Notes: generated by a model from the sequence alone, not told the origin. A DNA stretch of 64,000 nucleotides from Allofournierella massiliensis (GCF_004345265.1 NZ_SLUM01000006.1:1-64000); one strand, 5' to 3'. Positions 16,501-24,199 are shown, counted from the first letter of the stretch. Translations and numbers: made by a program.

Positions 16501-17954
16501 GCACTGCCATTCGCTTCCTGAACAAAGAATGGTATACCACGCTCAATGGCTGCCGTTTTATCAACAATGATGTTGCAGTGGAATTCGATTCGGGCTGCGT
16601 GATTGATGGCGAATATTCGCTGGCGTATGATTGTGTAACGTCGAGAGGGCGGATGAATCGCAACGTATTCTACCTGGATGAAGGGCAGTATATGATTGTG
16701 AATAACGCCAGCAACGGCGCAACTGCAAACTTTACCTACAACTATGTCAAATACACCGATGCTGAAGGTACAGTAACAGAGCAGCCGACGGCAGCAATGG
16801 TCAAGGGCCCGGTACTCTATAGCCCGTACTATGTATCGGAGAACTTTGACGGGGTAGAGACCGATGAGTCTCTGGAAGATGTTGTGGATGAGAACGGAAA
16901 CAGCTCGCTGACCCTTGTGGGGGCTCAGGGCAGCTCCGATCCCAACACAGCAGACAGCTCGCTTCAGTTGAGCGGCAGCAAGTTCGAGGAGCTGCGTGAT
17001 TCTGACGCGGTCAAGTCCATGGAAGTGACGGTTAAGAGCACCAGCGGCGAAACCGACATCATCTGGACTTTTGATGATAATGAACTGCGGGAAGACTACG
17101 ACGGTTCCAGTGTAAATCTGGGCGTGGCATTTACTTTCACTGATTTTGAGTACGATATGGTCAACAATATCGTGAAAAAGTCTACCGAAAGCACAGAGAA
17201 GGACCCTGTGACAGGCGAGTACATCTCGGAAACCATGGAGAGCATCGCCTATCAGGCCATGTGCTTCAGCCACAGTGGTCCGTTGCCCGGAACGGCTACC
17301 GTAAAGGTTCGTATGAACGAAAGCCTAATGGAATATTACTTGACCCATGGCAACAGCCTGGAGGGCTTCAAGGTTTACTATCTGAATACCGAAACTGGCA
17401 AGCTGGAAAAGATGGACAAAACGCTTGAGGTGACGGTGGAAGATGGTGTATACTTCTATCAGCTGGACATTGATCATTGCTCGAGCTATATTCTGACCGA
17501 TGAAGAACTGAAAGAAGACATTTCCGGTTTCCTGAAGATTATGCTGGGAGACGACGCATATCAGCTGGTTGATAATATGCTCAGCCGTCTGCCTGAAAAA
17601 GCAACGATTGCCGAAGTCCTGTCTCATCTGACGGGCGGTACCCTGACAGTGCTGAACCAGTCCGGTGAAAGGGTTGGTGAAAACGCCACGATTGCCACCG
17701 GTTATACCATTGGCTTGGGCGACGGTAAAGTCGGTCAGATCACAGCGGTTGTACACGGCGATGTGGATGGTAATGGTTTGATCAATATGGCGGACCTTGT
17801 TGCCATACGCAGAGGTGTGATAGGTATGAAAACTCTGGAAGGCGCATATTTGGAAGCTGCGACTCCGGCTAGCAAAAATGATTCTGCCCCGCAGTTGTCG
17901 GATATGGTTCGCCTGCGCAGATACATACTGGGTCTGACGACAAGCGTTTTCTAA
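10572..17954 (+). CDS. Giant secreted multidomain protein ending in a dockerin
   Basis: The start at 10572 has AAGGAGG ten bases upstream and gives a 2460-residue protein with a signal peptide (MKHVLSLVLAFAML, cleaved near YAAES). Next come seven 13-residue Glu/Pro/Thr repeats (residues 64-154), then a long series of beta-rich Ig-like modules. A right-handed beta-helix-like region spans about 1855-2065 (NAQELNQVLNSA, then short repeated turns). A module about 2150-2340 ends IDHCSSYILTDEE, like the last domain of many Clostridia surface proteins. The final 65 residues are a type-I-like dockerin: GDVDGNGLINMADLVAIRRG is a complete first calcium loop, and the second half (DSAPQLSDMVRLRRYILGL) is degenerate. 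No catalytic motif was recognised. It is probably displayed on the cell through a cohesin. Confidence 0.8.
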   Translation: MKHVLSLVLAFAMLTNVFAPMIYAAESVPQNSAGIVQLTEDELAAVSGEAEEPAVTVEPTVEPEEPVATAEPTAEPEEPAATAEPTAEPEESVATAEPTVEPEEPAATAEPTAEPEEAVATAEPTAEPEEPAATAEPTAEPEEPVATAEPTSEPVEAETAPNAAVVLDDSELDPETTAIFYEASEPGWYYGKVPVAKNPGGSKLAENFEFIQADGFHVILTKTNVVVIDGEYWLFVHANNAFEPAEITYRDVWATAEEGMDQTVSVPAAVCIGQPDELPPVMQTSNGFVSSTIKTNISKLTKYDTDYSGTISLDTAGASLLYVSGEGGVQVTQQPNENGEFTFRFPSGIQYVLPNESTPARLWFYAADADGNIYTRPWELNLQPGEQVNVNSETTLYWRGLLSEEGSAITPTLNDMGQSITGWSNMGTVIPDQITAKLMNNNGESLVEPVTATYDAQQDKVIVKSTEMPQTNVDQWYLEVLVPCEEGYTLRLGTYPQKEQLYTEIHWDALSLGLKQGSTLTGKVFQQNEENYQFDIPFTPGEGYRASLQCYGLSMDAEETVDDYLAASFDGNTGKVTVTVLKDLKLYSTNSTFNLTVEGDFAYTYAMSGSIGAPTAYWEGGSPEWNQLLSSEGVQVNVYCYNSPSNVDGWSNMGTITGEPIVTLTQSNGGESTDYSDLLTAYYDEAADRVVLKLAQLPEDMSGYWNLAITMPYEGYEIRVQSQIQQSYRTVRIVPDSGLLSLGTTAGSKMAGTIEVYDESGKYFPMQSELAWNVTISGSGITLASGEQISDYVNVTLEPSTGKLTAEVLKDLECSQNASIKVNAESATERFSTSFSVGIPELDLEFRQNGGHAYSLELREGEEYELEVGTTSLGNYQGLDSLGLKYEAVIYRGNKADGNYPSEEFIDAADYITLTQTNGKIRISIDKMPPLYDYENEQEYKYLLGIRSVNNDFTVSEYSGVHFETGWNPVQLILLKDGSTLVDTLPIKQGEYTYALKAEQNGNSVDLSEVGINWKVTTNTFYLDGKMVAAADYEIRLDLEKMTMTYTLKRDLEGVSGNVQLQGYLGDTTYFSSSWSAGLQNLNLSFYDLNGGESVGGYSYDFNEEKTQFRIIAKNSRGVLVPDSKLSDANYTIVAVEDNLEVPLQESQYFNASIQNHMLRVEVKKAPPKNYGYGIKVLYQDDVYKAEDQITYRTDSSSKYYNLRLIDLSTGENTYNIPIGTPGLQKSYRVLDNQTQQKLSDVIGPDLLGLEIEASNGMDVSPYVECQYDVKTSTLTLIWKDSNLPIRTENGGELRYSLTEVMTPETQGSVSIYAELFRAYLSLNIPQRMALGTKRVCVSREYQIDPDVLYKVTTESGMSVEKEPISVEVTEEGALQLTVAPDAKTGAYKLNIIGTVDGGKYQFNHTSTIEIAETGSEVPGFAYRLETTDAAIYGDDNQYEDGDRVYIPLQSKEAKTTITPVDNSEVADLQISGLTLGTAEKTASGIVVSWNGVKGTDNIVLTASMKDGSQIQTHITIECNIDGELLMYDSPSFVRMGSSVWIVGKQYRVYPLVDGMTLKDRGYTLKYAEILDETYYRVEEVYADGSIVIVPVKTRNSDQGAYAMMEMVYLDENGIERSTSISLSYGTIVTQGNRINFESEDGSVVTEVRMAPGDSTTLQLSDTDIKTVEYGANVTDSLSWTADPNNPGVVTLTMNHSTAYNDVYFYATVTRADGTQTSAYTVVNYQSQYNPGKLPDDSRICFGSKGEDGAYDSWTGSTYQKREGVYTGKLYVFYKDSGENVSETNELVESMKITSGSDSVTILRQGLENGMTFFEYQVDLSQYVEAKIFATATLTNGATCEAVYTINVIEAPAGNQVTVKNAQELNQVLNSATLLPGTMIRLETGDYEGDFVCEVPCTISGNSNQVNLVGTMKCLASPVTVSQIHFVGSGQEIGLYAAHNIGLCSFSGYQTAVAMDPRQNSSYSSYSIMSDTFENNGTAIRFLNKEWYTTLNGCRFINNDVAVEFDSGCVIDGEYSLAYDCVTSRGRMNRNVFYLDEGQYMIVNNASNGATANFTYNYVKYTDAEGTVTEQPTAAMVKGPVLYSPYYVSENFDGVETDESLEDVVDENGNSSLTLVGAQGSSDPNTADSSLQLSGSKFEELRDSDAVKSMEVTVKSTSGETDIIWTFDDNELREDYDGSSVNLGVAFTFTDFEYDMVNNIVKKSTESTEKDPVTGEYISETMESIAYQAMCFSHSGPLPGTATVKVRMNESLMEYYLTHGNSLEGFKVYYLNTETGKLEKMDKTLEVTVEDGVYFYQLDIDHCSSYILTDEELKEDISGFLKIMLGDDAYQLVDNMLSRLPEKATIAEVLSHLTGGTLTVLNQSGERVGENATIATGYTIGLGDGKVGQITAVVHGDVDGNGLINMADLVAIRRGVIGMKTLEGAYLEAATPASKNDSAPQLSDMVRLRRYILGLTTSVF
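10734..11033 (+). repeat. 39-bp in-frame tandem repeats (E/P/T-rich)
   Basis: Seven units with a 39-base period start at 10761, each encoding EEPxATAEPTxEP; a partial unit precedes them. The resulting stretch is acidic, proline-rich and probably extended, as a flexible spacer after the signal peptide. Such arrays change copy number easily. Confidence 0.9.
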
Positions 17955-18001
17955 TGCTCTGACCGATTAGTTGTGTAAAAGCAGCCGAATAAAACGGCAG
18001 G

Positions 18002-18033
18002 AGGCCCGGCGAATAGTTTGCCGGGCCTCTTTT
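18002..18033 (+). terminator. Terminator after the giant dockerin gene
   Basis: AGGCCCGGC and GCCGGGCCT (18002-18010, 18020-18028) form a 9-bp perfect stem followed by CTTTTC. The short T tract and the closeness of the next ribosome site suggest partial read-through. Confidence 0.65.
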
Positions 18034-18050
18034 CGCAGAAAGGGGAGCTT

Positions 18051-18947
18051 ATGAAAAAAGTTTTTGTATGCGCGGTGATTGCGCTGGCGGCACTCTGGTG
18101 CGGTATAGGCGCAAGTGCTGCAGAATCCACTGCCCAATTTTCTGCAACAGGCCCTCTAAAAGTGGCAACTGGCGAAGGGTTTGATGTGGTAATATCCTGT
18201 ATAACAACAGATACACCTACTGCCGGTGTGTTGTTCACCTTGGAAATTCCGGAAAATTATGTATTGCAGGATGTGAAACCTGGCGAAGGAATCGAACGAT
18301 CGGAATTCTCTTACAGCTCTTCGGGCAGTGAACTGATACTAATGTATTTGGATGACCAGGGAGGAGAAGGTGGTTTGCAGGGAGGAGAAGAGCTTGCAGT
18401 AATCACACTTGCGGCAAGAGAGGCTGATGAAGGAGCGCCGCTGGTGTGTATGGAGGTGGATGCAAGCGCAGTAACGGTAGGTGGAGACGTGATTTCTCAG
18501 GCCGGAACACTTGAGGTTGCGAAGGTTTCCGTGGAGGGAAGTGCGGTCTCCTTGCCGGAAGCTCCTCCCAGTGCAATGGAAGAGGGGGAACAAAAGGACG
18601 ACCTGCTTCAGGGGGCAACTGGTTCTTCTGAAGTGGCCACGGTGGAAGAGGCTTTGAAGGGGGAAACTCCGGCAGCTTCTTCCCAACAATCTGAACCCAA
18701 CGAGGAAAAAGCGGAAATCATTACCGATGCAAACGGAAACCGAGTGCAGGTGATCACGGATGGTACGTCCCAAGAGGTAAACGATATTACCGAGCAGGTC
18801 TTGGGTGGAAAACCTGCTACCGCACCGCAGAACGCTGAAGAAATGAAACCTCAGGCAAAGATACCGTGGGGATATGTGGCAGTTGCGGGTGTTGTTACGG
18901 CTTGTGTGGGTGCTGGCGTTTTTGTTTGGAGAAAAAAACGCAGGTGA
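18051..18947 (+). CDS. Membrane-anchored cohesin-like protein
   Basis: The 298-residue product has a signal peptide (residues 1-26, ending ASA) and one cohesin-like beta-sandwich (about 30-160; VATGEGFDVVISC, AGVLFTLEIPENY, GGEELAVITLAAR). An acidic Ser/Thr/Glu linker of about 115 residues and a single membrane helix with a RKKRR tail follow. It lacks a sortase motif, so it is tethered in the membrane. AAAGGGGAG lies before the ATG. Placed after the dockerin protein, it could be a second docking site or an assembly intermediate. Cohesin-like folds can also bind carbohydrate, so the role is inferred from context. Confidence 0.7.
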   Translation: MKKVFVCAVIALAALWCGIGASAAESTAQFSATGPLKVATGEGFDVVISCITTDTPTAGVLFTLEIPENYVLQDVKPGEGIERSEFSYSSSGSELILMYLDDQGGEGGLQGGEELAVITLAAREADEGAPLVCMEVDASAVTVGGDVISQAGTLEVAKVSVEGSAVSLPEAPPSAMEEGEQKDDLLQGATGSSEVATVEEALKGETPAASSQQSEPNEEKAEIITDANGNRVQVITDGTSQEVNDITEQVLGGKPATAPQNAEEMKPQAKIPWGYVAVAGVVTACVGAGVFVWRKKRR

Positions 18948-18974
18948 TTTTGGCTGGTCTGTAAAACAATAATA

Positions 18975-19016
18975 AAACAGGGTGCCGCCATCTATGGCAG
19001 CACCCTGTTTCATTTT
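18975..19016. terminator. Bidirectional terminator
   Basis: AAACAGGGTGC / GCACCCTGTTT forms an 11-bp stem at 18975-18985 and 19000-19010 with a T-rich tail. It closes the surface locus and can also serve the convergent rlmD-like gene. Confidence 0.75.
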
Positions 19017-19081
19017 ATATAGAGTTTTCAGAAAAGAGAATGAAGGGAGCATCTGATGAGGATAAATTGGTGTGCATTGAT

Positions 19082-20227
19082 TTACCGCAATTGCAGCAAA
19101 GCGATGGATTCACAATGCTCTGTGTGGGGGAACAGGTCCACAGGCTGGATGAAGGTTGCTTTCCAGCCGCGGGCGGTCAGGTATTCCAGATCCCGGCGCT
19201 GCGTTTCCGGGTTGCAGGAGATGTATACCACCCGCTCGGGGGCCAGCTGACAGACCGCCTGCAAAAACTCCGGGGTACTGCCTGCACGGGGCGGGTCCAG
19301 AATGACCACATCCATCCGCTCGCCCTGCTGGGCCATGCGCTGGATGGCGCTGGTGGCGTCCGCGCAGAGGAAGCGGGCGTTGGCAATGCCGTTGGCCCTA
19401 GCGTTCTGAACGGCGCAGTTCACTGCGCTGCGGTTCAGCTCCACGCCCAGCACCGACTTTGCCTTACCAGCGCAGGAAAGGCCGATGGTGCCCACGCCGC
19501 AGTAGGCGTCCAGCACGGTCTGACTGCCGTTTAACCCGGCGGCTTCGATGGCCGTCTGGTATAGCCGCTCGGTCTGTACCGGATTTACCTGATAGAAGCT
19601 GGCGGCGGAAAGCCGGAATGTTACCCCACACAGGGTATCTTCAATGTACCCCTTGCCGTACAGCAGCTTTTCGACGCTGCCCAGCACCGCGCTGGAATGG
19701 CGGGGGTTGATGTTCTGCACCACGGTGCTCACCGCCGGGCACAGCTGGCGCAGCTTGGTTACAAAGGCTTTGGAACCGGGCAGAGCCGTCTGAGCGGTGA
19801 CCAGGCAGACCAGCACCTGACCGGTGGCGCGGCTGTGGCGCACCAGTACATGGCGGATCAGGCCGGTACGACGATCCTCGTTGAAGGGTTCGTAACGACA
19901 GGCGGCAGCAGCGGCACGCACCGCTGCAATGGCCTCGTCCAGTGCAGGGTTGTGCAGCAGGCATTCCTCCACCGGAATCACCCGGTGGGTGCCCTGGGCA
20001 TAGATGCCGCTTTGCAGGCTGCGGCTCGGGCCGGTGCAGAAGGTGGACACCGCCTTGTTCCGGTAGTGCCAGGGGTCCTCCATGCCCAGAATGGGCCGGA
20101 CGGTTCCGAACTTGCCCAGCAGTTTTTCCGTATCCTTCTGCTTTTTTGCCAGCTGCTCCGCGTAGGGCAAACCAAGCAGCGGGCAGCCGCCACAGCCCTT
20201 TTTGCGGCAGGAACAGGTGTTTTTCAT
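19082..20227 (-). CDS. 23S rRNA (uracil-5-)-methyltransferase, RlmD/RumA family
   Basis: The 381-residue protein carries a short N-terminal Fe-S motif (CSCRKKGCGGCPL) and a Rossmann methyltransferase domain with LDAYCGVGTIGL for SAM binding, ILDPPRAG, and the catalytic YISCNPET loop. It is a TrmA/RlmC/RlmD-type enzyme that makes 5-methyluridine in RNA. The TRAM domain found in many relatives is missing at the N terminus. The start at 20227 is chosen because GGAGGAG, inside the end of the upstream gene, precedes it; the gap to that gene is five bases. Which RNA position is modified cannot be assigned. Confidence 0.85.
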   Translation of the reverse strand: MKNTCSCRKKGCGGCPLLGLPYAEQLAKKQKDTEKLLGKFGTVRPILGMEDPWHYRNKAVSTFCTGPSRSLQSGIYAQGTHRVIPVEECLLHNPALDEAIAAVRAAAAACRYEPFNEDRRTGLIRHVLVRHSRATGQVLVCLVTAQTALPGSKAFVTKLRQLCPAVSTVVQNINPRHSSAVLGSVEKLLYGKGYIEDTLCGVTFRLSAASFYQVNPVQTERLYQTAIEAAGLNGSQTVLDAYCGVGTIGLSCAGKAKSVLGVELNRSAVNCAVQNARANGIANARFLCADATSAIQRMAQQGERMDVVILDPPRAGSTPEFLQAVCQLAPERVVYISCNPETQRRDLEYLTARGWKATFIQPVDLFPHTEHCESIALLQLR

Positions 20228-20232
20228 GGTGT

Positions 20233-20706
20233 TCAATCTCCTCCGGAGCACTTGGCCGCATCAATGGCCAGCACGATCATCAGGCACAGCAGGGCGTCCT
20301 CGTCCCGCTCAATGTCCATTACATAGGTATCGGTCCAGTGGAACAGCTCCTTGCTGGCGGTCATCACGGTGCGGCCCTGGCCGTCGGTTACCTGATAGTC
20401 CCATTCCAGCCAGTCGCCGCTCACCTGCCAGTCCCGGCAGTCCAGCGTGAATCTGGGTTTGAAAAAGGTGAGTTCCTTTTTGATCTGGCCGATGTACTCC
20501 TCACCCAGATACAGCGCGAACCGGGGCAGGAAGGTGAGCACCTCCTCTTTTACGGTGCCCAGATGGCGGCCGGAAGGGTCCAGGACTTCCAGTTTGTGGC
20601 CCCAGGCCAGCTTGCCCTCCACGGTAAAGGCGGTCTCGCCATATTCGTTGTAGATATCGTAGCTGTCCAGCCAGGAGAACAGGCGCTGTTTGAAGAGCAG
20701 TTTCAT
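20233..20706 (-). CDS. LURP-one-related (LOR) family protein
   Basis: The 157-residue protein matches the LOR/YxjI family, small cytosolic proteins built on the Tubby/scramblase C-terminal beta-barrel. Features include KQRLFSWLDSYDIYNEYG at the start, VEGKLAWGHKLEV, repeated strand pairs, and a hydrophobic C-terminal helix (ALLCLMIVLAID) that threads the barrel. Family function in bacteria is unknown. It is tightly packed with the methyltransferase gene downstream and lies 30 bases after the transporter gene, so all three may share a transcript. Confidence 0.8.
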   Translation of the reverse strand: MKLLFKQRLFSWLDSYDIYNEYGETAFTVEGKLAWGHKLEVLDPSGRHLGTVKEEVLTFLPRFALYLGEEYIGQIKKELTFFKPRFTLDCRDWQVSGDWLEWDYQVTDGQGRTVMTASKELFHWTDTYVMDIERDEDALLCLMIVLAIDAAKCSGGD

Positions 20707-20736
20707 AACGGGCGATCCCTCCTTCTTGTGTTTGGA

Positions 20737-22071
20737 TCAGCCGATGCCGCCGTATGCAAAGCCCAGCAGCAGCACCAGCACGGTGAGAGGAACGTATACA
20801 AACTTGGCCACCTTGCCGAAGATCTCGGGCAGGGGCTTGCCGCGGCCGGTCTCCAGCTCCTGTCGGATGCGGGGCCAGCCCAGCACATAGTAGATGGAGA
20901 TAGCGCCCAGCACCGCGCCGATGGGTACGATCACGATGGTCACGAAATCCAGCCAGCTGCCCACCACCGGTTCGGCTTCCAGAAAAACGCCTACGCCGAA
21001 GGTGAGTCCCCCGCACAGGGCCACCGCGATGCGGCGATCCAGCTGAAAACGGTTCTGCCAGCTTTCAATCACCGCTTCGAACATGTTGATCAGCGAGGTG
21101 ATGCCTGCGAAGGCCACCGAAATGAAGAAGAACACGGCAAACACACGGCCCAGCGGCATGCGCTGGAACACGGTGGGCAGGGCGATGAACATCAGCGAAG
21201 GACCACGGGTCACATCCACCCCGAAAGCAAACACTGCGGGCATGATGGCAAGACCGCTGAGCAGGGCAGCAATGGTATCAAAAAAAGCGGTGCGCAGCGA
21301 GGCTTGGGGAATGTCTGCCTCCTTGCCCAGATATGCGCCGTACACGATCATGCCGGATCCGGTGATGGACAGCGAGAAGAAGGCCTGGCCCATGGCCATG
21401 ACCCAGGTGTCCACGTTCAGCAGGGCCTCCCACTTGGGAACAAACAGAAAGCGGTAGCCCTCGGCAGCGCCGGGCAGGAAGGCCACCCAGATGGCTAGTG
21501 CAAGGAAGAGTACGAAAAACAGGGGCATGAGCACCTTGCTCACCTTTTCAATACCCCGGGCCACGCCCAGCAGCATTACCACCGAAACCAGAAGCACGAT
21601 AGCTGCATGCCAGCCCACGCTGCCGAAGCTGCCGGTGGCCTGATGGAAAAAGGTTTCCGGGTCACAGGTAAGTAGAGTGCCGGTAACCGAACCGGCCAGA
21701 CTGCGCAGCACCCAGCCCAGAATAACCGCGTAGCCGATGGCAATGCCCAGCGAACCCAGCAGGGGAATCCAGCTGAGGACAGAGCCGACCGTCTTTTTGC
21801 CCCGGGAACCGAAGCAGTATTCGTATGCGCCGATGGTGCCGGTGCGGGCCAGACGGCCCACGCCGAACTCAGCGGAAAGACCCACCCAGCCGAACAGGAA
21901 GGTGAACAGCAGGTAGGGGATCAGAAAGGCGGCGCCGCCGTACTGCCCCACCCGATAGGGGAACATCCAGATGTTGCCCAGGCCCACTGCGGAGCCCACG
22001 CAGGCGATCACAAAGCCGATGGAAGAACTGAAGCCCCCGTTTTTATGGCGGGGGGAGTTGTTTTGACGCAT
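20737..22071 (-). CDS. Sodium-dependent transporter, neurotransmitter:sodium symporter family
   Basis: The 444-residue protein has about eleven membrane helices. The first reads GFVIACVGSAVGLGNIWMFPY, the Na+/substrate site of the SNF/NSS (LeuT-like) family, which imports amino acids or related amines with sodium. The ATG at 22071 has GAGG upstream at good spacing; a GTG four codons earlier overlaps that site and is less likely. The substrate cannot be told, though bacterial relatives commonly carry branched or aromatic amino acids. It is first in the minus-strand run with the LOR and RlmD-type genes. Confidence 0.88.
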   Translation of the reverse strand: MRQNNSPRHKNGGFSSSIGFVIACVGSAVGLGNIWMFPYRVGQYGGAAFLIPYLLFTFLFGWVGLSAEFGVGRLARTGTIGAYEYCFGSRGKKTVGSVLSWIPLLGSLGIAIGYAVILGWVLRSLAGSVTGTLLTCDPETFFHQATGSFGSVGWHAAIVLLVSVVMLLGVARGIEKVSKVLMPLFFVLFLALAIWVAFLPGAAEGYRFLFVPKWEALLNVDTWVMAMGQAFFSLSITGSGMIVYGAYLGKEADIPQASLRTAFFDTIAALLSGLAIMPAVFAFGVDVTRGPSLMFIALPTVFQRMPLGRVFAVFFFISVAFAGITSLINMFEAVIESWQNRFQLDRRIAVALCGGLTFGVGVFLEAEPVVGSWLDFVTIVIVPIGAVLGAISIYYVLGWPRIRQELETGRGKPLPEIFGKVAKFVYVPLTVLVLLLGFAYGGIG

Positions 22072-22258
22072 GATTGACCTCACTTTCCGGCCGGATGGCC
22101 GGGGATACTGGGCTTTATTGTATCATATTGGCGCGCCAGAATCCAGCACAGCAGCGGGTTTTGTGAAAACCATGTGCGCAAATTCGACGGAAAATATCCT
22201 CACACAGTGGGGAAAAACAGGCAAAGCGGTGGAATCTTCCGGCGGGCAGCTAAAATTC

Positions 22259-22287
22259 TTGCGCACGCAAACAGTTCGACGTATAAT
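22259..22287 (+). promoter_or_regulatory. Promoter with overlapping palindrome for the MarR/MATE operon
   Basis: TTGCGC at 22259-22264 and TATAAT at 22282-22287 are spaced by 17 bases. The -35 is embedded in the palindrome TTGCGCACGCAA (22259-22270), a plausible binding site for the MarR protein encoded just downstream. Confidence 0.6.
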
Positions 22288-22327
22288 ATTATTTGAGAAA
22301 ATCAGATAAAAGGAGCGAAAAAGCACC

Positions 22328-22783
22328 ATGAAGCTCATTAAATGGATCTCGGTCACCGACCGGTACAACAAGATCCATCTGGACCGGATGCTCGCCCCCT
22401 TTGGGCTGAACAGCAGCCAGCACATGTATGTGCTGCGTATCTGCGAGGTGCCGGGCATCACCCAGGATCAGTTCAACAGCCTGTTTTACATCAATCCCAG
22501 CAACATCACCCGCTCGGTGGCCGCGCTGGAAAAGATGGGCTATCTGGAGCGGCGGCCCAACGAGAAGGATAAGCGAACCTGCTGCCTGTATCCCACCGAA
22601 AAGGCGAAGGCGGCCTATCAGCCCCTGCGCCAGATCTGCGAGGACTGGAACCGACGCATCACCGGCGGGCTCACCGAGGAGGAGCGCGCCCAGTTTATGC
22701 GTCTGCTGGAAAAGGTGGGTGAAGCTGCGGTGGAGCAGAACCGGCTGGAGCTGGAAGAGCTGAACAGTGCAAAGGAGGAATAA
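22328..22783 (+). CDS. MarR family transcriptional regulator
   Basis: The 151-residue protein has the MarR winged helix: a recognition helix in NPSNITRSVAALEKMGYLER and a wing in PNEKDKRTCCLYPTEKA, flanked by dimerisation helices at both ends. AAAGGAG lies upstream of the ATG. It is followed four bases later by a MATE transporter gene, the common arrangement in which a MarR repressor is released by a small molecule that the pump then exports. A palindrome on its own promoter supports autorepression. Confidence 0.9.
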   Translation: MKLIKWISVTDRYNKIHLDRMLAPFGLNSSQHMYVLRICEVPGITQDQFNSLFYINPSNITRSVAALEKMGYLERRPNEKDKRTCCLYPTEKAKAAYQPLRQICEDWNRRITGGLTEEERAQFMRLLEKVGEAAVEQNRLELEELNSAKEE

Positions 22784-22787
22784 AGCA

Positions 22788-24185
22788 ATGGCACAAAAAC
22801 CGGAACAGGGGGCAAATCCTCTGGGCTATGAACCGCTGCCTAAGCTGTTGCGGGGTTATGCGATCCCCAGCGTGATCGCCATGCTGGTGAGCTCGCTTTA
22901 TAATATTGTGGATCAGATCTTTATTGGTCAGGGTGTGGGCTATCTGGGCAATGCAGCCACCAATGTGGCCTATCCGCTCACCACCATCTGTCTGTCCATC
23001 GCGCTTCTGATTGGTATCGGAAGTGCCTCCCGTTTCTCGCTGGAGCTGGGAGCCGGGCACAGGGAAAACGCGGAAAAGGCAGTGGGAACCGCCATCACCA
23101 TGATGTTCACCCTGGGCATCGTATATGTAGTGATTATCCAGTTGTTTCTGCATCCGCTGCTGCGGGCCTTTGGCGCCACCACAGAGGTGATGCCCTATGC
23201 GGAAAGCTACACCCGCATTACTGCTCTTGGCATGCCGCTGTTGATTGTGACCAATGCCATGAGCAATCTGGCCCGGGCGGATGGCAGCCCCAAATATTCC
23301 ATGACCTGTATGCTGGTGGGCGCCATCACCAACACCATTCTGGATCCAATCTTCATCTTTGTGTTCCGGATGGGTGTGGCAGGCGCGGCCTGGGCTACCG
23401 TGATTGGCCAGCTTCTTTCCTTCCTGATGGCCCTCAATTACGCCCGGTGCTTCCGCCACATCCATCTGCAGCCCCATCACTTCGGCTACCGTTTGCGGGA
23501 GTGGGGCCAGATTGCAAGTCTGGGTATGAGCAACAGTCTGAACCAGGTGGCCATCACCTTTGTGCAGATTGTGCTGAACAACTCGCTCACCTTCTACGGG
23601 GCACAGTCGGAATACGGCAGCTCCATCCCGCTGGCGGCCTGCGGCATCGTGATCAAGACCAACGCAATTCTGCTGTCCATCATCATCGGTATCTCCCAGG
23701 GCTCCCAGCCCATTGTGGGCTTTAACTACGGCGCAAAGCAGTATGCCCGGGTACGTGGTATTTACAAGCTGGCCATCAGCTGCAATCTGGTGGTATCCGC
23801 CATCGGATTTGTGCTGTTTCAGGTATTCCCGCGGCAGATCATCTCCATTTTCGGTACCGGTGACGTATTGTATTTTGAGTTTGCCGTTCGTTTCATGCGT
23901 ATCTTCCTGTTTATGGTGCTGGTAAACGGTGTGCAGCTGATCTCCTCCAACTTCTTTGCGGCCATTGGAAAGCCCATCAAGGGTGTGATTCTGTCGCTTA
24001 CCCGGCAGGTGTTCTTCCTGGTACCTCTTCTGCTGATTATGCCCCTGTTCATGGGCATTGACGGCATTCTGTTTGCCGGCCCCATTGCGGATGGTGTGGC
24101 TTTTGTGACCACCACCATCCTGATTCGCCGGGAAATGAACCACATTCGCCAGCTGGAGCAGCAGGCGACGCAGGGCAATTCCTGA
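22788..24185 (+). CDS. MATE family multidrug or metabolite efflux protein
   Basis: The 465-residue protein has about twelve membrane helices in two homologous halves. Typical MatE motifs are seen: YNIVDQIFIGQGVGYLGNAA in the first helix pair, NPLGYEPLPKLL before it, and SQGSQPIVGFNYGAKQY in the second half. These antiporters expel cationic drugs or metabolites using H+ or Na+. The ATG at 22788 has AAAGGAGG upstream, overlapping the end of the MarR gene, so translation is probably coupled. A strong terminator follows. The substrate is unknown. Confidence 0.9.
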   Translation: MAQKPEQGANPLGYEPLPKLLRGYAIPSVIAMLVSSLYNIVDQIFIGQGVGYLGNAATNVAYPLTTICLSIALLIGIGSASRFSLELGAGHRENAEKAVGTAITMMFTLGIVYVVIIQLFLHPLLRAFGATTEVMPYAESYTRITALGMPLLIVTNAMSNLARADGSPKYSMTCMLVGAITNTILDPIFIFVFRMGVAGAAWATVIGQLLSFLMALNYARCFRHIHLQPHHFGYRLREWGQIASLGMSNSLNQVAITFVQIVLNNSLTFYGAQSEYGSSIPLAACGIVIKTNAILLSIIIGISQGSQPIVGFNYGAKQYARVRGIYKLAISCNLVVSAIGFVLFQVFPRQIISIFGTGDVLYFEFAVRFMRIFLFMVLVNGVQLISSNFFAAIGKPIKGVILSLTRQVFFLVPLLLIMPLFMGIDGILFAGPIADGVAFVTTTILIRREMNHIRQLEQQATQGNS

Positions 24186-24199
24186 TCCCTGTATTAGTA

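Noticed and set aside
14985-17273. A 762-residue minus-strand frame
   Set aside because: It is antisense to the giant dockerin protein, which has a signal peptide, ribosome site and dockerin to support it.
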